Assembly: GCF_018882185.1 (NCBI RefSeq)
Contig: NZ_JACVOY010000001.1
Span: forward strand, 393,564 to 457,563
Reading direction: 5' to 3'
Length of the DNA stretch: 64,000 bases
Source of the DNA: Polynucleobacter sp. AP-Latsch-80-C2
Lineage (GTDB): Bacteria; Pseudomonadota; Gammaproteobacteria; Burkholderiales; Burkholderiaceae
The translations under genes and the position numbers were made by a program. The notes below the pieces were generated by a model. The model saw nothing but the letters and a program-made list of their open reading frames with translations. It did no database searches and was not told where the DNA came from. How positions within the stretch are numbered: the first letter of the stretch is position 1; every line of letters starts with the position of its first letter. Of the stretch, positions 18,364 through 33,991 are shown piece after piece.

Positions 18364-19039
18364 ATTTTCCTTGCCAAACACCGCTTGCTGAGCCGACCTT
18401 AAAGCGAGTGAACATAGACTCTGAAAAGTAATTCTCTCCGTACGCTGCCTTTATGGCCGAGAGATGTGCGCCTGATTGTGCATACGCATCAATGGATTTG
18501 AGATTTTCCCATATAGTAAATGTAGCTTGACGAAAGTAGGGTGCTTCTCCTAGCCCAGCTGTCAGAATCGATCCTGAGGCTTCTTTAATTGATTGTTCTG
18601 CTGGTTTTGCTTTGGCCCAAAATTGCACTGCTTTGAAAGGTCTGATTGATGCCCTGGTAAGAGATGCTATTGGCCCACTTTCAGGGGGAGAGCTTAAATT
18701 ATTTATTGAGAAGCCTGACCATGATCCTCGGCTTGAATAAGCATAGAGTGTAGCTATAAAGAACTCATTAGCATGGGATCTGTAAGCATTCACAGTGGGA
18801 GATGTTTGCTGAAAAATTTCTGCATTTTGTTTTGTATCAAAAACACAAAAGAATCCCTGTTTAGTAAGGCTTGGCTTGGTACTGAAGCCGCCATTAAAAC
18901 CAGATCCCAAGATCTTACAAAAGACGAGGCCAGGAACACCCCTAAAGGCAAATTTACCAAAAATATAGCGACTAAACCCCCACAACCTAGATCCAGAAGC
19001 AATATCTATTAAAACCAATACTGCCGTCTGTTCGCTCAT
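18347..19039 (-). CDS. crtA: Spheroidene monooxygenase CrtA
   Basis: 230-aa oxygen-dependent ketolase that converts spheroidene to spheroidenone. Visible: RYIFGKFAFRGVPGLVFCKILGSG near the N-terminus and the signature GLGEAPYFRQATFTIW; the C-terminal part (GENYFSESMFTRFKV) also fits. It shows that the final carotenoid under oxygen is probably spheroidenone. Located 6 bp after ppsR in the same operon. Confidence 0.92.
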   Translation of the reverse strand: MSEQTAVLVLIDIASGSRLWGFSRYIFGKFAFRGVPGLVFCKILGSGFNGGFSTKPSLTKQGFFCVFDTKQNAEIFQQTSPTVNAYRSHANEFFIATLYAYSSRGSWSGFSINNLSSPPESGPIASLTRASIRPFKAVQFWAKAKPAEQSIKEASGSILTAGLGEAPYFRQATFTIWENLKSIDAYAQSGAHLSAIKAAYGENYFSESMFTRFKVGSASGVWQGKYVQIP

Positions 19040-19045
19040 GAGGCC

Positions 19046-20470
19046 TTATGAATCTAAATCATCGCTAGCATTGTTATCGACAATACCAAAACGTCTCATT
19101 TTGATATAGAGACCTTGGCGTGATAATCCCAGTAGCTCGGCAGCTGAGGCCCTATTAGACATGGTGAGATCGAGGGCTGCTAGGATACAGAGTTTTTCAA
19201 TAATGTCTGTTGTTTCAGTGACAATTTGCTTAAGCGGAACTTTGCCAACTAATTGGGTAAGCTCTTTTGCATTCTTGCCCAAGTTATCTGATTTGCTTGC
19301 TGGCTCGCGAGAAGTTTTTGATATTTGATGAATGCCAATAGCTACAGCTGATAATTTTCCAGCATTGAAATTTGTTGCCGATATGACAACATTTATCGGT
19401 GAGCTGCCATCATCAGTAGTGATGGTGCTTGCATAGTCTTTAATTACCCCGTACTCACGTACAGTCCCGAGAATAATTTTTAAATCAATACTTGCTCTAC
19501 CAAGCCATAGCTCAAAAGACTTGCCAAGAATATTATCTTTCTGAGTAGTTTGTGACATCGAAAGAAAAGCGTTATTCGCGGTCAAAATAACGCCATTTGT
19601 ACTGCAAATGATGAAGCCATCTTGGAAATCTTCGATTGCTTGTGATACCAAGATGCTTTGATCGCTTACATTACCAACTTGAATGCCGCTAGCTTTAGGC
19701 TTTACCGTAACTAGGCAGATATTGTGATTACCTTCGCGTAAAAGTACGCTGGAAATTTCTACATCTTCCTGAAGGTTCTCTAGGGTCGAATGAATAGAGG
19801 ATTGCATGATCCCCGACTTAGATCCAGTAAGGTATTCTTGTATAGCGACATGATCCTTAGTCGGAAAAAGATTGGTAAATAGCTTGCCCTGAATCTTTTT
19901 AAGATCACCTACTAAAAACCCGGCGGATTTATTTACTTCTAAAATTTTCAGCGTCAAGCTATCAATTATTAAATAGGCCTGATCAATGCTATTAAATAAT
20001 TGTAAGTATCGATTTTCTATTGCATGAAGACTCGCATAGTCCCGCTCAATTTCTTGTTGAGATTGAACTAATTTTTGCTGAAGGGCAGATAGACCGCTAA
20101 GATCTTTTCCGATTGCAATCAGCTTATTTTGTTGCTGAAAAAAGAGCGTACTAAATTGAATGGGGATAGAAGAAGAGTCACCCATCTCTTGATTTACTTG
20201 ACGCCAATTCTGCTCTTCACTATTGCTGATTGTTTTAAGTAGTGCGTTTACCTTCGGCTGGCTATCAATCGCAACAGTATCTATCCATTTTTTCCCAAGC
20301 AATGACTGTGTTTTGGTGTGAACTGGTTTTGAGCCGTCGATGACTTTCTCAATCATTCCAGACTGATCGATGACTAAAACGAGATCTACAGAATGCGCAA
20401 GCAGAGAAGCTGCTTGATTTACATTTAATGTATTTAGTTCGGGTGTGGCTAAATTCACAATTTTGGTCAC
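19046..20470 (-). CDS. ppsR: Photosynthesis repressor PpsR/CrtJ
   Basis: 474-aa redox-responsive repressor of bch, crt and antenna genes. Architecture: several PAS-like modules from the N-terminus to about residue 375, a coiled linker, and a C-terminal Fis-type helix-turn-helix (ASAAELLGLSRQGLYIKMRRFG). Cys428 (EKLCILAAL) lies just before the HTH, where the family's redox-sensitive Cys is found. The start is a GTG 22 bp after aerR. Matching TGT-N12-ACA sites lie in front of crtE, bchC, aerR/bchF and bchG. Confidence 0.93.
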   Translation of the reverse strand: MTKIVNLATPELNTLNVNQAASLLAHSVDLVLVIDQSGMIEKVIDGSKPVHTKTQSLLGKKWIDTVAIDSQPKVNALLKTISNSEEQNWRQVNQEMGDSSSIPIQFSTLFFQQQNKLIAIGKDLSGLSALQQKLVQSQQEIERDYASLHAIENRYLQLFNSIDQAYLIIDSLTLKILEVNKSAGFLVGDLKKIQGKLFTNLFPTKDHVAIQEYLTGSKSGIMQSSIHSTLENLQEDVEISSVLLREGNHNICLVTVKPKASGIQVGNVSDQSILVSQAIEDFQDGFIICSTNGVILTANNAFLSMSQTTQKDNILGKSFELWLGRASIDLKIILGTVREYGVIKDYASTITTDDGSSPINVVISATNFNAGKLSAVAIGIHQISKTSREPASKSDNLGKNAKELTQLVGKVPLKQIVTETTDIIEKLCILAALDLTMSNRASAAELLGLSRQGLYIKMRRFGIVDNNASDDLDS

Positions 20471-20492
20471 AATATTTTTTCTACTTATGCAT

Positions 20493-21323
20493 CTAAGTGT
20501 TATTTTCTATTAGGCTGAGATGCTGATCTAACTTTTGCACAGATTCTTCAGGAGTAAAAGCTTTGACATCTGCCTGAATATGATTAAACTTTTCAGGCGA
20601 TTTATTATAGAGCGGACCTCCAATTAGAACAAGGATTTGAGGGTTATTAGATTTCCCCTTGAGCAACTTAATTAAGCTTGGAAGCTCCTGAAGTTGCTCA
20701 TAGGTAGAAATAGATATTCCTAATACATGGTGATGTTTTGATTCAATTTCATGAATTATTGCATTCAGTCCATTATTAGCTGGCCGATAAACCTGCCAGC
20801 CAGAATAGGTAAAGAAGTTGGATAAGATTAATGTTCCAAGAGAGTGCTGCGAGTCCGGAAAGAGAGAGATCAGAATTGATTTGTCCTGTCGCTTTTCTAA
20901 TTGAGTAGCTTGGAATAAGTAATCAAGCTTATGTATTGCGCGCTCTAGCTTTCCAACCCCAATGGATACCTCGGCAAAACTTAATGTATCTTCTTCCCAT
21001 TGCTTCCCCAGCTTCTTGGCGATTTCAGGAATAAGCTCTAAAACAATATAGTTAATTGATGCTCCATGAGTTTTTAATACGGTGATTGCAAGCTCGAATG
21101 CGCCTTCTTCTGTATCAAGTAATAGCTCAGTAATTTTGCATACCTGCTCTTCATTTAACGCTTTTTGGTTTTTATGTTTAGCTGCTGGAGTTTGATTCCA
21201 GCTTTCATTGGATGGTGGGTTAAGGGTTGACTTATCAACCTTGCGTTCAATCTCTTCAATTAGCCTGGGTAATTGAGTGCTGAAAACTTCCCTGATGAGT
21301 TCTTTTTTTACTAAGGTGTCCAT
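20493..21323 (-). CDS. ppaA: B12-binding antirepressor AerR/PpaA
   Basis: 276-aa protein with a C-terminal cobalamin-binding (Rossmann-like) domain. The PDSQHSLG motif (about residues 165-172) fits the H-x-x-G type B12 signature, followed by SGWQVYRP and LIGGPLY. AerR/PpaA binds hydroxocobalamin in light and antagonises PpsR/CrtJ. The ATG at 21323 (MDTLVKK) has GGGGG upstream; a TTG one codon earlier is less likely. It is co-transcribed with ppsR and divergent from bchF over a PpsR-type operator. A paralogue lies at 45353-46321. Confidence 0.88.
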   Translation of the reverse strand: MDTLVKKELIREVFSTQLPRLIEEIERKVDKSTLNPPSNESWNQTPAAKHKNQKALNEEQVCKITELLLDTEEGAFELAITVLKTHGASINYIVLELIPEIAKKLGKQWEEDTLSFAEVSIGVGKLERAIHKLDYLFQATQLEKRQDKSILISLFPDSQHSLGTLILSNFFTYSGWQVYRPANNGLNAIIHEIESKHHHVLGISISTYEQLQELPSLIKLLKGKSNNPQILVLIGGPLYNKSPEKFNHIQADVKAFTPEESVQKLDQHLSLIENNT

Positions 21324-21366
21324 CAATGCCCCCGAGGATAAAAGTTGCTTATCAACGTTACTTATA

Positions 21367-21384
21367 TGTAAAATAAATATTACA
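21367..21384. promoter_or_regulatory. PpsR/CrtJ-type operator, aerR-bchF intergenic
   Basis: Exact TGT-N12-ACA 43 bp from the aerR start, implying autoregulation of aerR-ppsR and repression of the divergent bch operon. A degenerate CGT-N12-ACA (21478-21495) lies just before bchF. Confidence 0.72.
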
Positions 21385-21415
21385 TTTATGTCCTCAATAA
21401 TGCAATTATTTTCAA

Positions 21416-21428
21416 TAATTAAGGGTAA
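21416..21428 (+). promoter_or_regulatory. Recurrent motif TAATTAAGGGTAA (copy 3, aerR-bchF)
   Basis: Thirteen of the 14 bases of the motif at 2297 and 4498, in the same orientation relative to a plus-strand bch gene. A related GGGGTAA follows at 21444-21450. Confidence 0.45.
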
Positions 21429-21521
21429 TTACCTATCATTATAGGGGTAAATACTAGTTCTAGTAAGACATATTTGGCGTAAAGTTTTGTTTACACAAAG
21501 CCAATAAGGCAACGCCAAAAA

Positions 21522-23284
<1,763 letters not shown>

Positions 23285-23295
23285 GGAATAGGGCC

Positions 23296-24907
23296 ATGCA
23301 ACTAACACTCTGGACTTATGAAGGCCCTCCACATATTGGTGCAATGCGAATTGCTGCATCAATGACTGACTTACATTATGTTTTGCATTCTCCCCAGGGA
23401 GATACTTACGCAGATTTACTGTTTACGATGATTGGCAGGTCTTGTAAGCGTCCTCCAGTCACCTATACGACCTTTCAGGCAAGGGATCTAGGGGGGGATA
23501 CTGCCCAGCTATTTCAGGATTCTGTGAATAACGCATATCAGCGTTTTCAACCTAAGGCGATGATTGTCGGAGCATCTTGTACTGCAGAGTTAATTCAGGA
23601 TGACCCAGGTGGTCTAGCTAGAGCACTTACTCTGCCAATCCCGGTGATTCCTCTAGAGCTACCTTCGTATCAGAAAAAGGAAAACTGGGGCGCCTCAGAA
23701 ACTTTCTATCACATTGTTCGTGGTTTGGTAGCTGTAGATAAATCCATTTCAGCGCAACAGTATCAAGAGAATCGCACTGCTAGTAAGCAAGAAGGTCAGA
23801 AACCTACTTGCAATATTTTGGGACCAACAGCCTTAGGGTTCAGAAATCGTGATGATGTACAGGAGATTCAGGGCTTATTGGAATCTATGGGCATTGAAGT
23901 GAGGGTAGTAGCCCCTTTAAATGCATCTGTATCTGATCTGTCCAAGATCACGAAGGCTGATTTCAATGTGTCACTCTATCCTGAGATTAGTCAGCTGACT
24001 TGTACTTGGTTGAATAAAACCTTCGGACAGCCATTTACAAAGATCATTCCAATTGGTACAAAAGCGACTAGGGCATTTATTGAGGAGGTAGCACAGCTCG
24101 CCAATCTTAATCCTGAGTCCACCTTAGCAAATCAAGAGGAGCGGGCACACTGGTATGCAAAATCAGTTGACTCTACCTATTTAACTGATAAAAGGGTCTT
24201 TATCTTCGGTGATGCAAGTCACGTTATCGCTGCAGCCAAGGTGGCCGCAGAAGAAATTGGTTTCAAGGTGGTTGGTCTTGGAACCTATAGCCGTGAATTT
24301 GCTCGTGAAGTACGCGAAGCAGCAAAACTGTACGATGTTGAAGCGCTAATTACTGATGATTATTTAGAGGTCGAGCAAAAAGTATCTGAATTAGCTCCAG
24401 ATCTAGTTTTAGGTACTCAGATGGAGCGCCATATCGCTAAGAGATTAGGCATTCCTTGCGCAGTAATTTCTGCGCCAGTGCATGTACAAGACTTCCCTGC
24501 GCGCTATTCTCCTCAGATGGGCTTTGAGGGTGCCAATGTCTTATTTGATACCTGGATTCATCCTCTGATGATGGGGCTTGAAGAGCATCTAATCATGATG
24601 TTCCGGGATGATTTTGAATTTAGTGCAAAAGCTGCGCCTTCTCATTTAGGGCATGCAGCCCCACCCGAATCTAGCCAGCCAAAGACCTCACAGATTTCTG
24701 TAGCAAGTCCATCTTCCGTCAAGATCAATGCAGGAGAGGCAATATCTAGCTCTGTTGATAGTTTGTGGGCTGCCGATGCTGAAAAAGAGTTAGGCAAGAT
24801 TCCATTTTTTGTCAGAGGGAAGGCGCGTCGTAATACTGAAAAATTTGCAGTTGAGCATGGTATTAGTCACATCACCATTGAAACCCTCTACGATGCAAAG
24901 GCTCACT

Positions 24908-24918
<11 letters not shown>
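23296..24918 (+). CDS. bchB: Light-independent protochlorophyllide reductase subunit B
   Basis: 540-aa partner of BchN, providing substrate-binding and cluster residues. N-terminus [20 protein letters not shown] is diagnostic. The C-terminal PCP-reductase-type domain ([28 protein letters not shown]) follows a Ser/Pro-rich linker at about residues 440-485. It overlaps bchH by 11 bp. Confidence 0.96.
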
Positions 24919-29601
<4,683 letters not shown>

Positions 29602-29603
29602 TC

Positions 29604-30308
29604 ATGGATGCTATTTCATATTTAAGTAGACGCGGTAAGTTGCAAGATTATTTTGATCGAACAGCTCTCGACGCCTGGGCAAAACTGACATCGGATGCAC
29701 CAGTAAGCGGAATTCGGGCTACCGTGAGAGCGGGTCGAGATCAAATGCGCAATAGCATCATTGGTCGATTGCCAGAAAATCTTCATGGGAAAAGAGTGCT
29801 TGATGCGGGATGTGGCACCGGAGCTTTAGCACTTGAATTGGCAAAAAAAGGGGCAAAAGTAACAGCCGTTGATTTATCTCCTAAGCTCATCAAATTAGCT
29901 AAAGATAGAATTCCTGAGTTCGATCGCCGAAATATTGAGTTTCATGCTGGCGATATGTTGGATGAGGCTTTAGGAGAATTTGATTATGTCGTAGGGATGG
30001 ATTCAATGATTCACTATTGTGCTGCCGACATGTTGGTAGTCCTGGAGAAGCTATCACCTCGCGTCAAAGACAAGATCTTATTTACATTTGCGCCGAGCAC
30101 CTTACCGCTAGAGGTCATGATTCGAGTTGGCCGCCTGTTTCCAAGAAAGAACAGAGCTCCTTTTATTGAGCCTATAAGTCACATCAAGCTTCAAAAGCTC
30201 ATCTCCCAATCTCCATGGTTCGTTGAATGGGGAGCCCCCTTTACTAATTTGGTATCAAGTGGATTTTATAAGTCGCAGTTGATGGAGCTGCAAAAAAATC
30301 ATGATTAA
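29604..30308 (+). CDS. bchM: Mg-protoporphyrin IX methyltransferase BchM
   Basis: 234-aa SAM-dependent enzyme that methylates Mg-protoporphyrin IX on the C13 propionate. SAM site VLDAGCGTGALALELAKKGA followed by VTAVDLSP, near residue 60. It acts between BchH and the AcsF cyclase. It overlaps lhaA by 8 bp. Confidence 0.94.
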   Translation: MDAISYLSRRGKLQDYFDRTALDAWAKLTSDAPVSGIRATVRAGRDQMRNSIIGRLPENLHGKRVLDAGCGTGALALELAKKGAKVTAVDLSPKLIKLAKDRIPEFDRRNIEFHAGDMLDEALGEFDYVVGMDSMIHYCAADMLVVLEKLSPRVKDKILFTFAPSTLPLEVMIRVGRLFPRKNRAPFIEPISHIKLQKLISQSPWFVEWGAPFTNLVSSGFYKSQLMELQKNHD

Positions 30309-31731
30309 GTTATCTAGGATGGCTAAGACATGGATGAGGATAGACCCTCGGTTTTTGCCTTTTGCTGATGTAGCCACTCCTAATTTACCGTTGAGCCGAC
30401 TCTTACGACTTTCATTGTTCCAAGTTTCAGTTGGCATGGCTACCTCATTATTAGTTGGAACCTTGAATCGTGTCATGATTGTTGAGTTGGGAATGGAGGC
30501 ATGGTTGGTTGCGTTGATGGTAGCGCTACCGCTGATTTTTGCCCCATTTAGAGCTCTTATTGGGCATAAGTCTGATGTTCATCGGTCAATTTTGGGCTGG
30601 AGAAGAGTTCCCTACATTTGGATTGGTACTTGGCTGCAATTTGGCGGTCTTGCCATCATGCCTTTTGCCTTAATCATTCTCTCTGGGGATACCCATTGGC
30701 CGATTTGGTTTAGTTATTTAGGAGCCGGATTTGCCTTTCTGTTAGTTGGTGCTGGGATGCAGACAACTCAAACAGCTGGTTTGGCTCTTGCAACGGATTT
30801 AGCCGATGAAAAAAATAGACCCCGAGTAGTAGCAATGATGTATGTGATGTTGCTAGTGGGTATGGTAGTAAGCGGAATTTTATTTAGTGTATTTCTGAAG
30901 CCGTTTAGCCCATTACAACTTGTTAAAGTAATTCAGGGTGTAGCTTTAGTTACCTTGTTGCTAAACATATCCGCGCTTTGGAAGCAGGAGGCAAGGCAAC
31001 CAAAAAATACATCCCCTTCGATTCCGCAGCCTAAATTTAGCCAAAGTTGGCAAGACTTTATTAAAGCACCCAATGTACGCCGTTTTTTAATTATGTTGGG
31101 GCTTGGTACCACTGCTTTTAGTATGCAAGACATCATTTTGGAGCCTTATGGCGGTGAAATCTTAAAGCTCGATGTATCTGCAACTAGTTTTCTAACTGCT
31201 TTAATTGCCTGTGGATCATTAACAGCATTTTCTCTCTCTGCGCGTTGGTTAAGTCGAGGATATAACGCATACAGAATAGCTTCTGTTGGTCTATTGCTAG
31301 GTTTGATTGCATTCACATTAGTCATTTTTTCTGAACCTATGGATTCGCCAAATTTATTCAGGGTAGGGGCTTTGTTGATCGGCTTTAGTGGCGGCTTATT
31401 TGCGGTCAGTACGCTTACCATTGCAATGAGCATGGATAAAGAAAATATGAGTGGAATGGTAATAGGCGCTTGGGGCGCTGTTACAGCAACATGTTCCGGT
31501 ATTGGCATGTCATTGGGTGGTGTGGTGCGCGATGTAGTAGCCGATCTGGCAATGAATGGAGTGATTGGTTCTGCGCTAATAAGCCCTGCAACTGGCTATA
31601 GCTTCGTCTATCACATTGAAATTTATTTGTTATTTATTACTTTGGTTGCTTTAGGTCCATTGGTCAACAAAGGATCTAATAAGGTTGGTTCAAAAATGAG
31701 TAAGTTTGGTCTAGCTGATTTTCCAGGCTAG
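30301..31731 (+). CDS. lhaA: LH1 assembly factor LhaA (PucC/BCD family transporter-like)
   Basis: 476-aa MFS-fold protein with about 12 hydrophobic segments. Family signatures: LFQVSVGMATSLLVGTLNRVMIVELGM and PFRALIGHKSD. LhaA is required for assembly of the LH1 antenna, probably by delivering BChl. Its place directly before puhA is the usual one (the ORF1696 position in Rhodobacter). A second family member is at 37778-39106. Confidence 0.92.
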   Translation: MIKLSRMAKTWMRIDPRFLPFADVATPNLPLSRLLRLSLFQVSVGMATSLLVGTLNRVMIVELGMEAWLVALMVALPLIFAPFRALIGHKSDVHRSILGWRRVPYIWIGTWLQFGGLAIMPFALIILSGDTHWPIWFSYLGAGFAFLLVGAGMQTTQTAGLALATDLADEKNRPRVVAMMYVMLLVGMVVSGILFSVFLKPFSPLQLVKVIQGVALVTLLLNISALWKQEARQPKNTSPSIPQPKFSQSWQDFIKAPNVRRFLIMLGLGTTAFSMQDIILEPYGGEILKLDVSATSFLTALIACGSLTAFSLSARWLSRGYNAYRIASVGLLLGLIAFTLVIFSEPMDSPNLFRVGALLIGFSGGLFAVSTLTIAMSMDKENMSGMVIGAWGAVTATCSGIGMSLGGVVRDVVADLAMNGVIGSALISPATGYSFVYHIEIYLLFITLVALGPLVNKGSNKVGSKMSKFGLADFPG

Positions 31732-31753
31732 TTTTTTAAAGAAGGAGAGAAAA

Positions 31754-32518
31754 ATGGGTACAGGTGCAATTACACAATATGTTGATGTAGCTCAAGTTGT
31801 GGTTTACCTTTTTTTATTTTTCTTTGTTGGATTGGTTATCTATCTAACATTGGAAAGTAAAAGAGAAGGTTTTCCATTGGAGACCGAGCGTTTTGGAAAG
31901 ATTCGTCGCGAGTATGGAATTCTTGGTATGCCGCGTATTAAAAAGTTTGTTACAGAATTTGGCGAGACTTATTTTGCCCCAATGGCAAACCCACCTAACA
32001 CTGAAAAAGTTTCAGCAGTGCCTATTCATCCATGGAATGGTGCACCCTTAGCGCCAGTTGGAAACCCTCTCCTAGCCGGTGTTGGCCCTGGTTCATATGC
32101 AAATAGAGCTGATCATGTTGATTATGATTTAGATGGTCATGCACGTATCCGTCCATTGCGAAAATTACACGAAATTTCAATATCTAAGATTGATACCAAC
32201 CCAATTGGCTTAAGTGTTATTGGAGCGGATGGCCAAAAAGCCGGTACTGTAACGGATGTCTGGGTAGATCATATGGAAATGTTGATTCGCTATCTAGAGG
32301 TAGATGTTGCTGGCAATAGGACGCTGCTACCAATCAATTTTTCACGGATAGGCAAGAGGGACATCAAAGTTCAGTCAATTCTTGCCAGTCAATTTAATCA
32401 GGTCCCTAAGACTAAGCATCCTGAAGAAGTTACTCTGCTAGAGGAAGAAAAAATCATGGCCTACTTTGGTGCGGGCACTTTATATGCCACTCCAGGTCGT
32501 CAGGAACCGCTGATATGA
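31754..32518 (+). CDS. puhA: Photosynthetic reaction centre H subunit PuhA
   Basis: 254-aa RC H subunit: one N-terminal TM helix (AQVVVYLFLFFFVGLVIYLTL, about residues 11-30) followed by a cytoplasmic PRC-barrel-type domain that shields Q_B and guides protons. ARIRPLRKLHEISISKID and DVWVDHMEMLIRYLEV fit the family. AAGGAG ribosome site. Its TGA overlaps puhB. Confidence 0.96.
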   Translation: MGTGAITQYVDVAQVVVYLFLFFFVGLVIYLTLESKREGFPLETERFGKIRREYGILGMPRIKKFVTEFGETYFAPMANPPNTEKVSAVPIHPWNGAPLAPVGNPLLAGVGPGSYANRADHVDYDLDGHARIRPLRKLHEISISKIDTNPIGLSVIGADGQKAGTVTDVWVDHMEMLIRYLEVDVAGNRTLLPINFSRIGKRDIKVQSILASQFNQVPKTKHPEEVTLLEEEKIMAYFGAGTLYATPGRQEPLI

Positions 32519-33195
32519 GTTTGAATATCCACAGCAGTCCGGAGCATGAATTTGAGCCTGAACTAGGGCTTCCTGAAAAGCTGCCGGAAGGGGAGAAAGT
32601 ATTATGGCAAGGCTCTCCAGATCTGAAAACTTTATTGCTTAAAGTTTTTCATATGAAGGGTCTTGTCCTATATTTTGGATTATTGCTAGCCTATCGAGTT
32701 ATTAGTGGCGTGCTAGATAGTGATCCCCTATACCCCATGCTTCTCTCAATATTGCAAATAATTATTTTTTCAAGTTTGGGACTTGGCTTAATTGGCTTAT
32801 TAGGCTATCTCATGGCATCTACAGCTGTGTATACGATCACTAATAAAAGGGTGGTGATGCGGATTGGGATTGTGCTCAATATGACTTTTAACTTTCCACT
32901 TAAACAGATCGAGTCAGCCGATTGCGGGCTTACTAAAGATGGTTGTGGCGATATCTACATGAAGTTAATTAAGGGAACTAAGATCGCTATTTTTCATCTT
33001 TGGCCCCATTCAAGACCGACTAAATGGGCTGTTCCGCAACCTAGCTTAAGGTGTATCAAGAATTGTGCTGAAGTTGCGCAAATTTTGGTTGATGCCTGGT
33101 CTGTGCAAAATAATGTGATTTCGCGTTCTGTTCAGATCAGCAATAACATATCAGATGAGTCAAAGCGTCATTTCACAGGGGTTGAAACAGCATGA
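32515..33195 (+). CDS. puhB: RC assembly protein PuhB
   Basis: 226-aa protein with a PH-like bacterial domain (LPEGEKVLWQGSPD, YTITNKRVVMRIG) and two or three TM segments around residues 45-105. PuhB supports assembly of the reaction centre. ATGA overlaps at both ends couple it to puhA and puhC. Confidence 0.92.
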   Translation: MSLNIHSSPEHEFEPELGLPEKLPEGEKVLWQGSPDLKTLLLKVFHMKGLVLYFGLLLAYRVISGVLDSDPLYPMLLSILQIIIFSSLGLGLIGLLGYLMASTAVYTITNKRVVMRIGIVLNMTFNFPLKQIESADCGLTKDGCGDIYMKLIKGTKIAIFHLWPHSRPTKWAVPQPSLRCIKNCAEVAQILVDAWSVQNNVISRSVQISNNISDESKRHFTGVETA

Positions 33196-33635
33196 TTCTT
33201 CAGATGACTACTGCACGCATACAAAATTACATTGGATTGGTAATTTTTGCTGCTTTGGTGATGGTAGTTATCGGTGTGGGAAGTTTCATGAAGGCTGGAG
33301 CATTAGAGCGCCAGGCAGATGCTAGTGTATTGGTTCAAAAAGATCTCTATTTTAGGGATCTACCGGATGGATCGGTTGGGGTTATTTCAGCTAATAATGG
33401 AGAAGTAATTGCGCAAGTAACAGGGCAAGCTGGATTTGTGAGGGGGATTCTCAGGGCAATGGCGCGTGAACGTCGTATTCGTCAAATTACAAGTGATGAA
33501 GCTTTTTTATTGATTAGTCACTCTGACGGTAGGCTAACTTTAGTAGATCCGGCTACTCAGAATCGAATTGATTTAGAGTCATTTGGAAAAGATAACGCGG
33601 CTGAGTTTGCTGCATTTTTAAATAGTCCGAGGTAG
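33192..33635 (+). CDS. puhC: Photosynthetic complex assembly protein PuhC
   Basis: 147-aa protein with one N-terminal TM helix (IGLVIFAALVMVVIGVGSFM, about residues 14-33) and a periplasmic domain (RDLPDGSVGVI, FVRGILRAMARERR, RLTLVDPATQNRIDLESFG). PuhC helps assemble or arrange RC-LH1. Start overlaps puhB. Confidence 0.9.
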   Translation: MILQMTTARIQNYIGLVIFAALVMVVIGVGSFMKAGALERQADASVLVQKDLYFRDLPDGSVGVISANNGEVIAQVTGQAGFVRGILRAMARERRIRQITSDEAFLLISHSDGRLTLVDPATQNRIDLESFGKDNAAEFAAFLNSPR

Positions 33636-33637
33636 AG

Positions 33638-33991
33638 ATGTCAAAACAGCTAGTGAATTGTCATATTGATATGTCCAATACATCTGAATTTTTGTATGCA
33701 CACGTTGATCTTAATGGTGTCAAGGTGGGGCCAGGCGATGCAGTTTTAGTACATAACCCAATTGTAGATATTGAATATGGAGAAATTCTCAGTTACAGCA
33801 GAACGGCGACGGTTTCAAAGGCTGGGATTTTTTCGCGCCTGTGGGTCTACCTTACTGCAAGACTAGAAATTACTATGTTGTACGAGGTCAGTTTTTCTAC
33901 AACTCGATTCAGTAAAGCCAAAAGATACCCAAGGCCAAGCGCGAAGCAAGAAATTAGCCCATTAATTTTGCAAGAAGGAGTAAAGGCATGA
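33638..33991 (+). CDS. Unnamed PGC protein between puhC and acsF (117 aa)
   Basis: No name can be assigned from sequence alone. It has a beta-rich soluble-looking core (VKVGPGDAVLVHNPIVDIEYGE) and a moderately hydrophobic stretch IFSRLWVYLTARLEITMLYEV, then a basic tail. It starts 2 bp after puhC and its stop overlaps the acsF ATG (ATGA), so it is translated with both. A gene in this slot is common in PGCs; the position suggests assembly of the H-subunit region or support of the cyclase. It is not PuhD-like in size (about 55 aa in Rhodobacter). Confidence 0.8.
   Translation: MSKQLVNCHIDMSNTSEFLYAHVDLNGVKVGPGDAVLVHNPIVDIEYGEILSYSRTATVSKAGIFSRLWVYLTARLEITMLYEVSFSTTRFSKAKRYPRPSAKQEISPLILQEGVKA

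Noticed and set aside
24809..24907. Upstream extension of bchH
   Set aside because: It would overlap bchB by more than 100 bp; the ATG at 24908 gives the normal family N-terminus.
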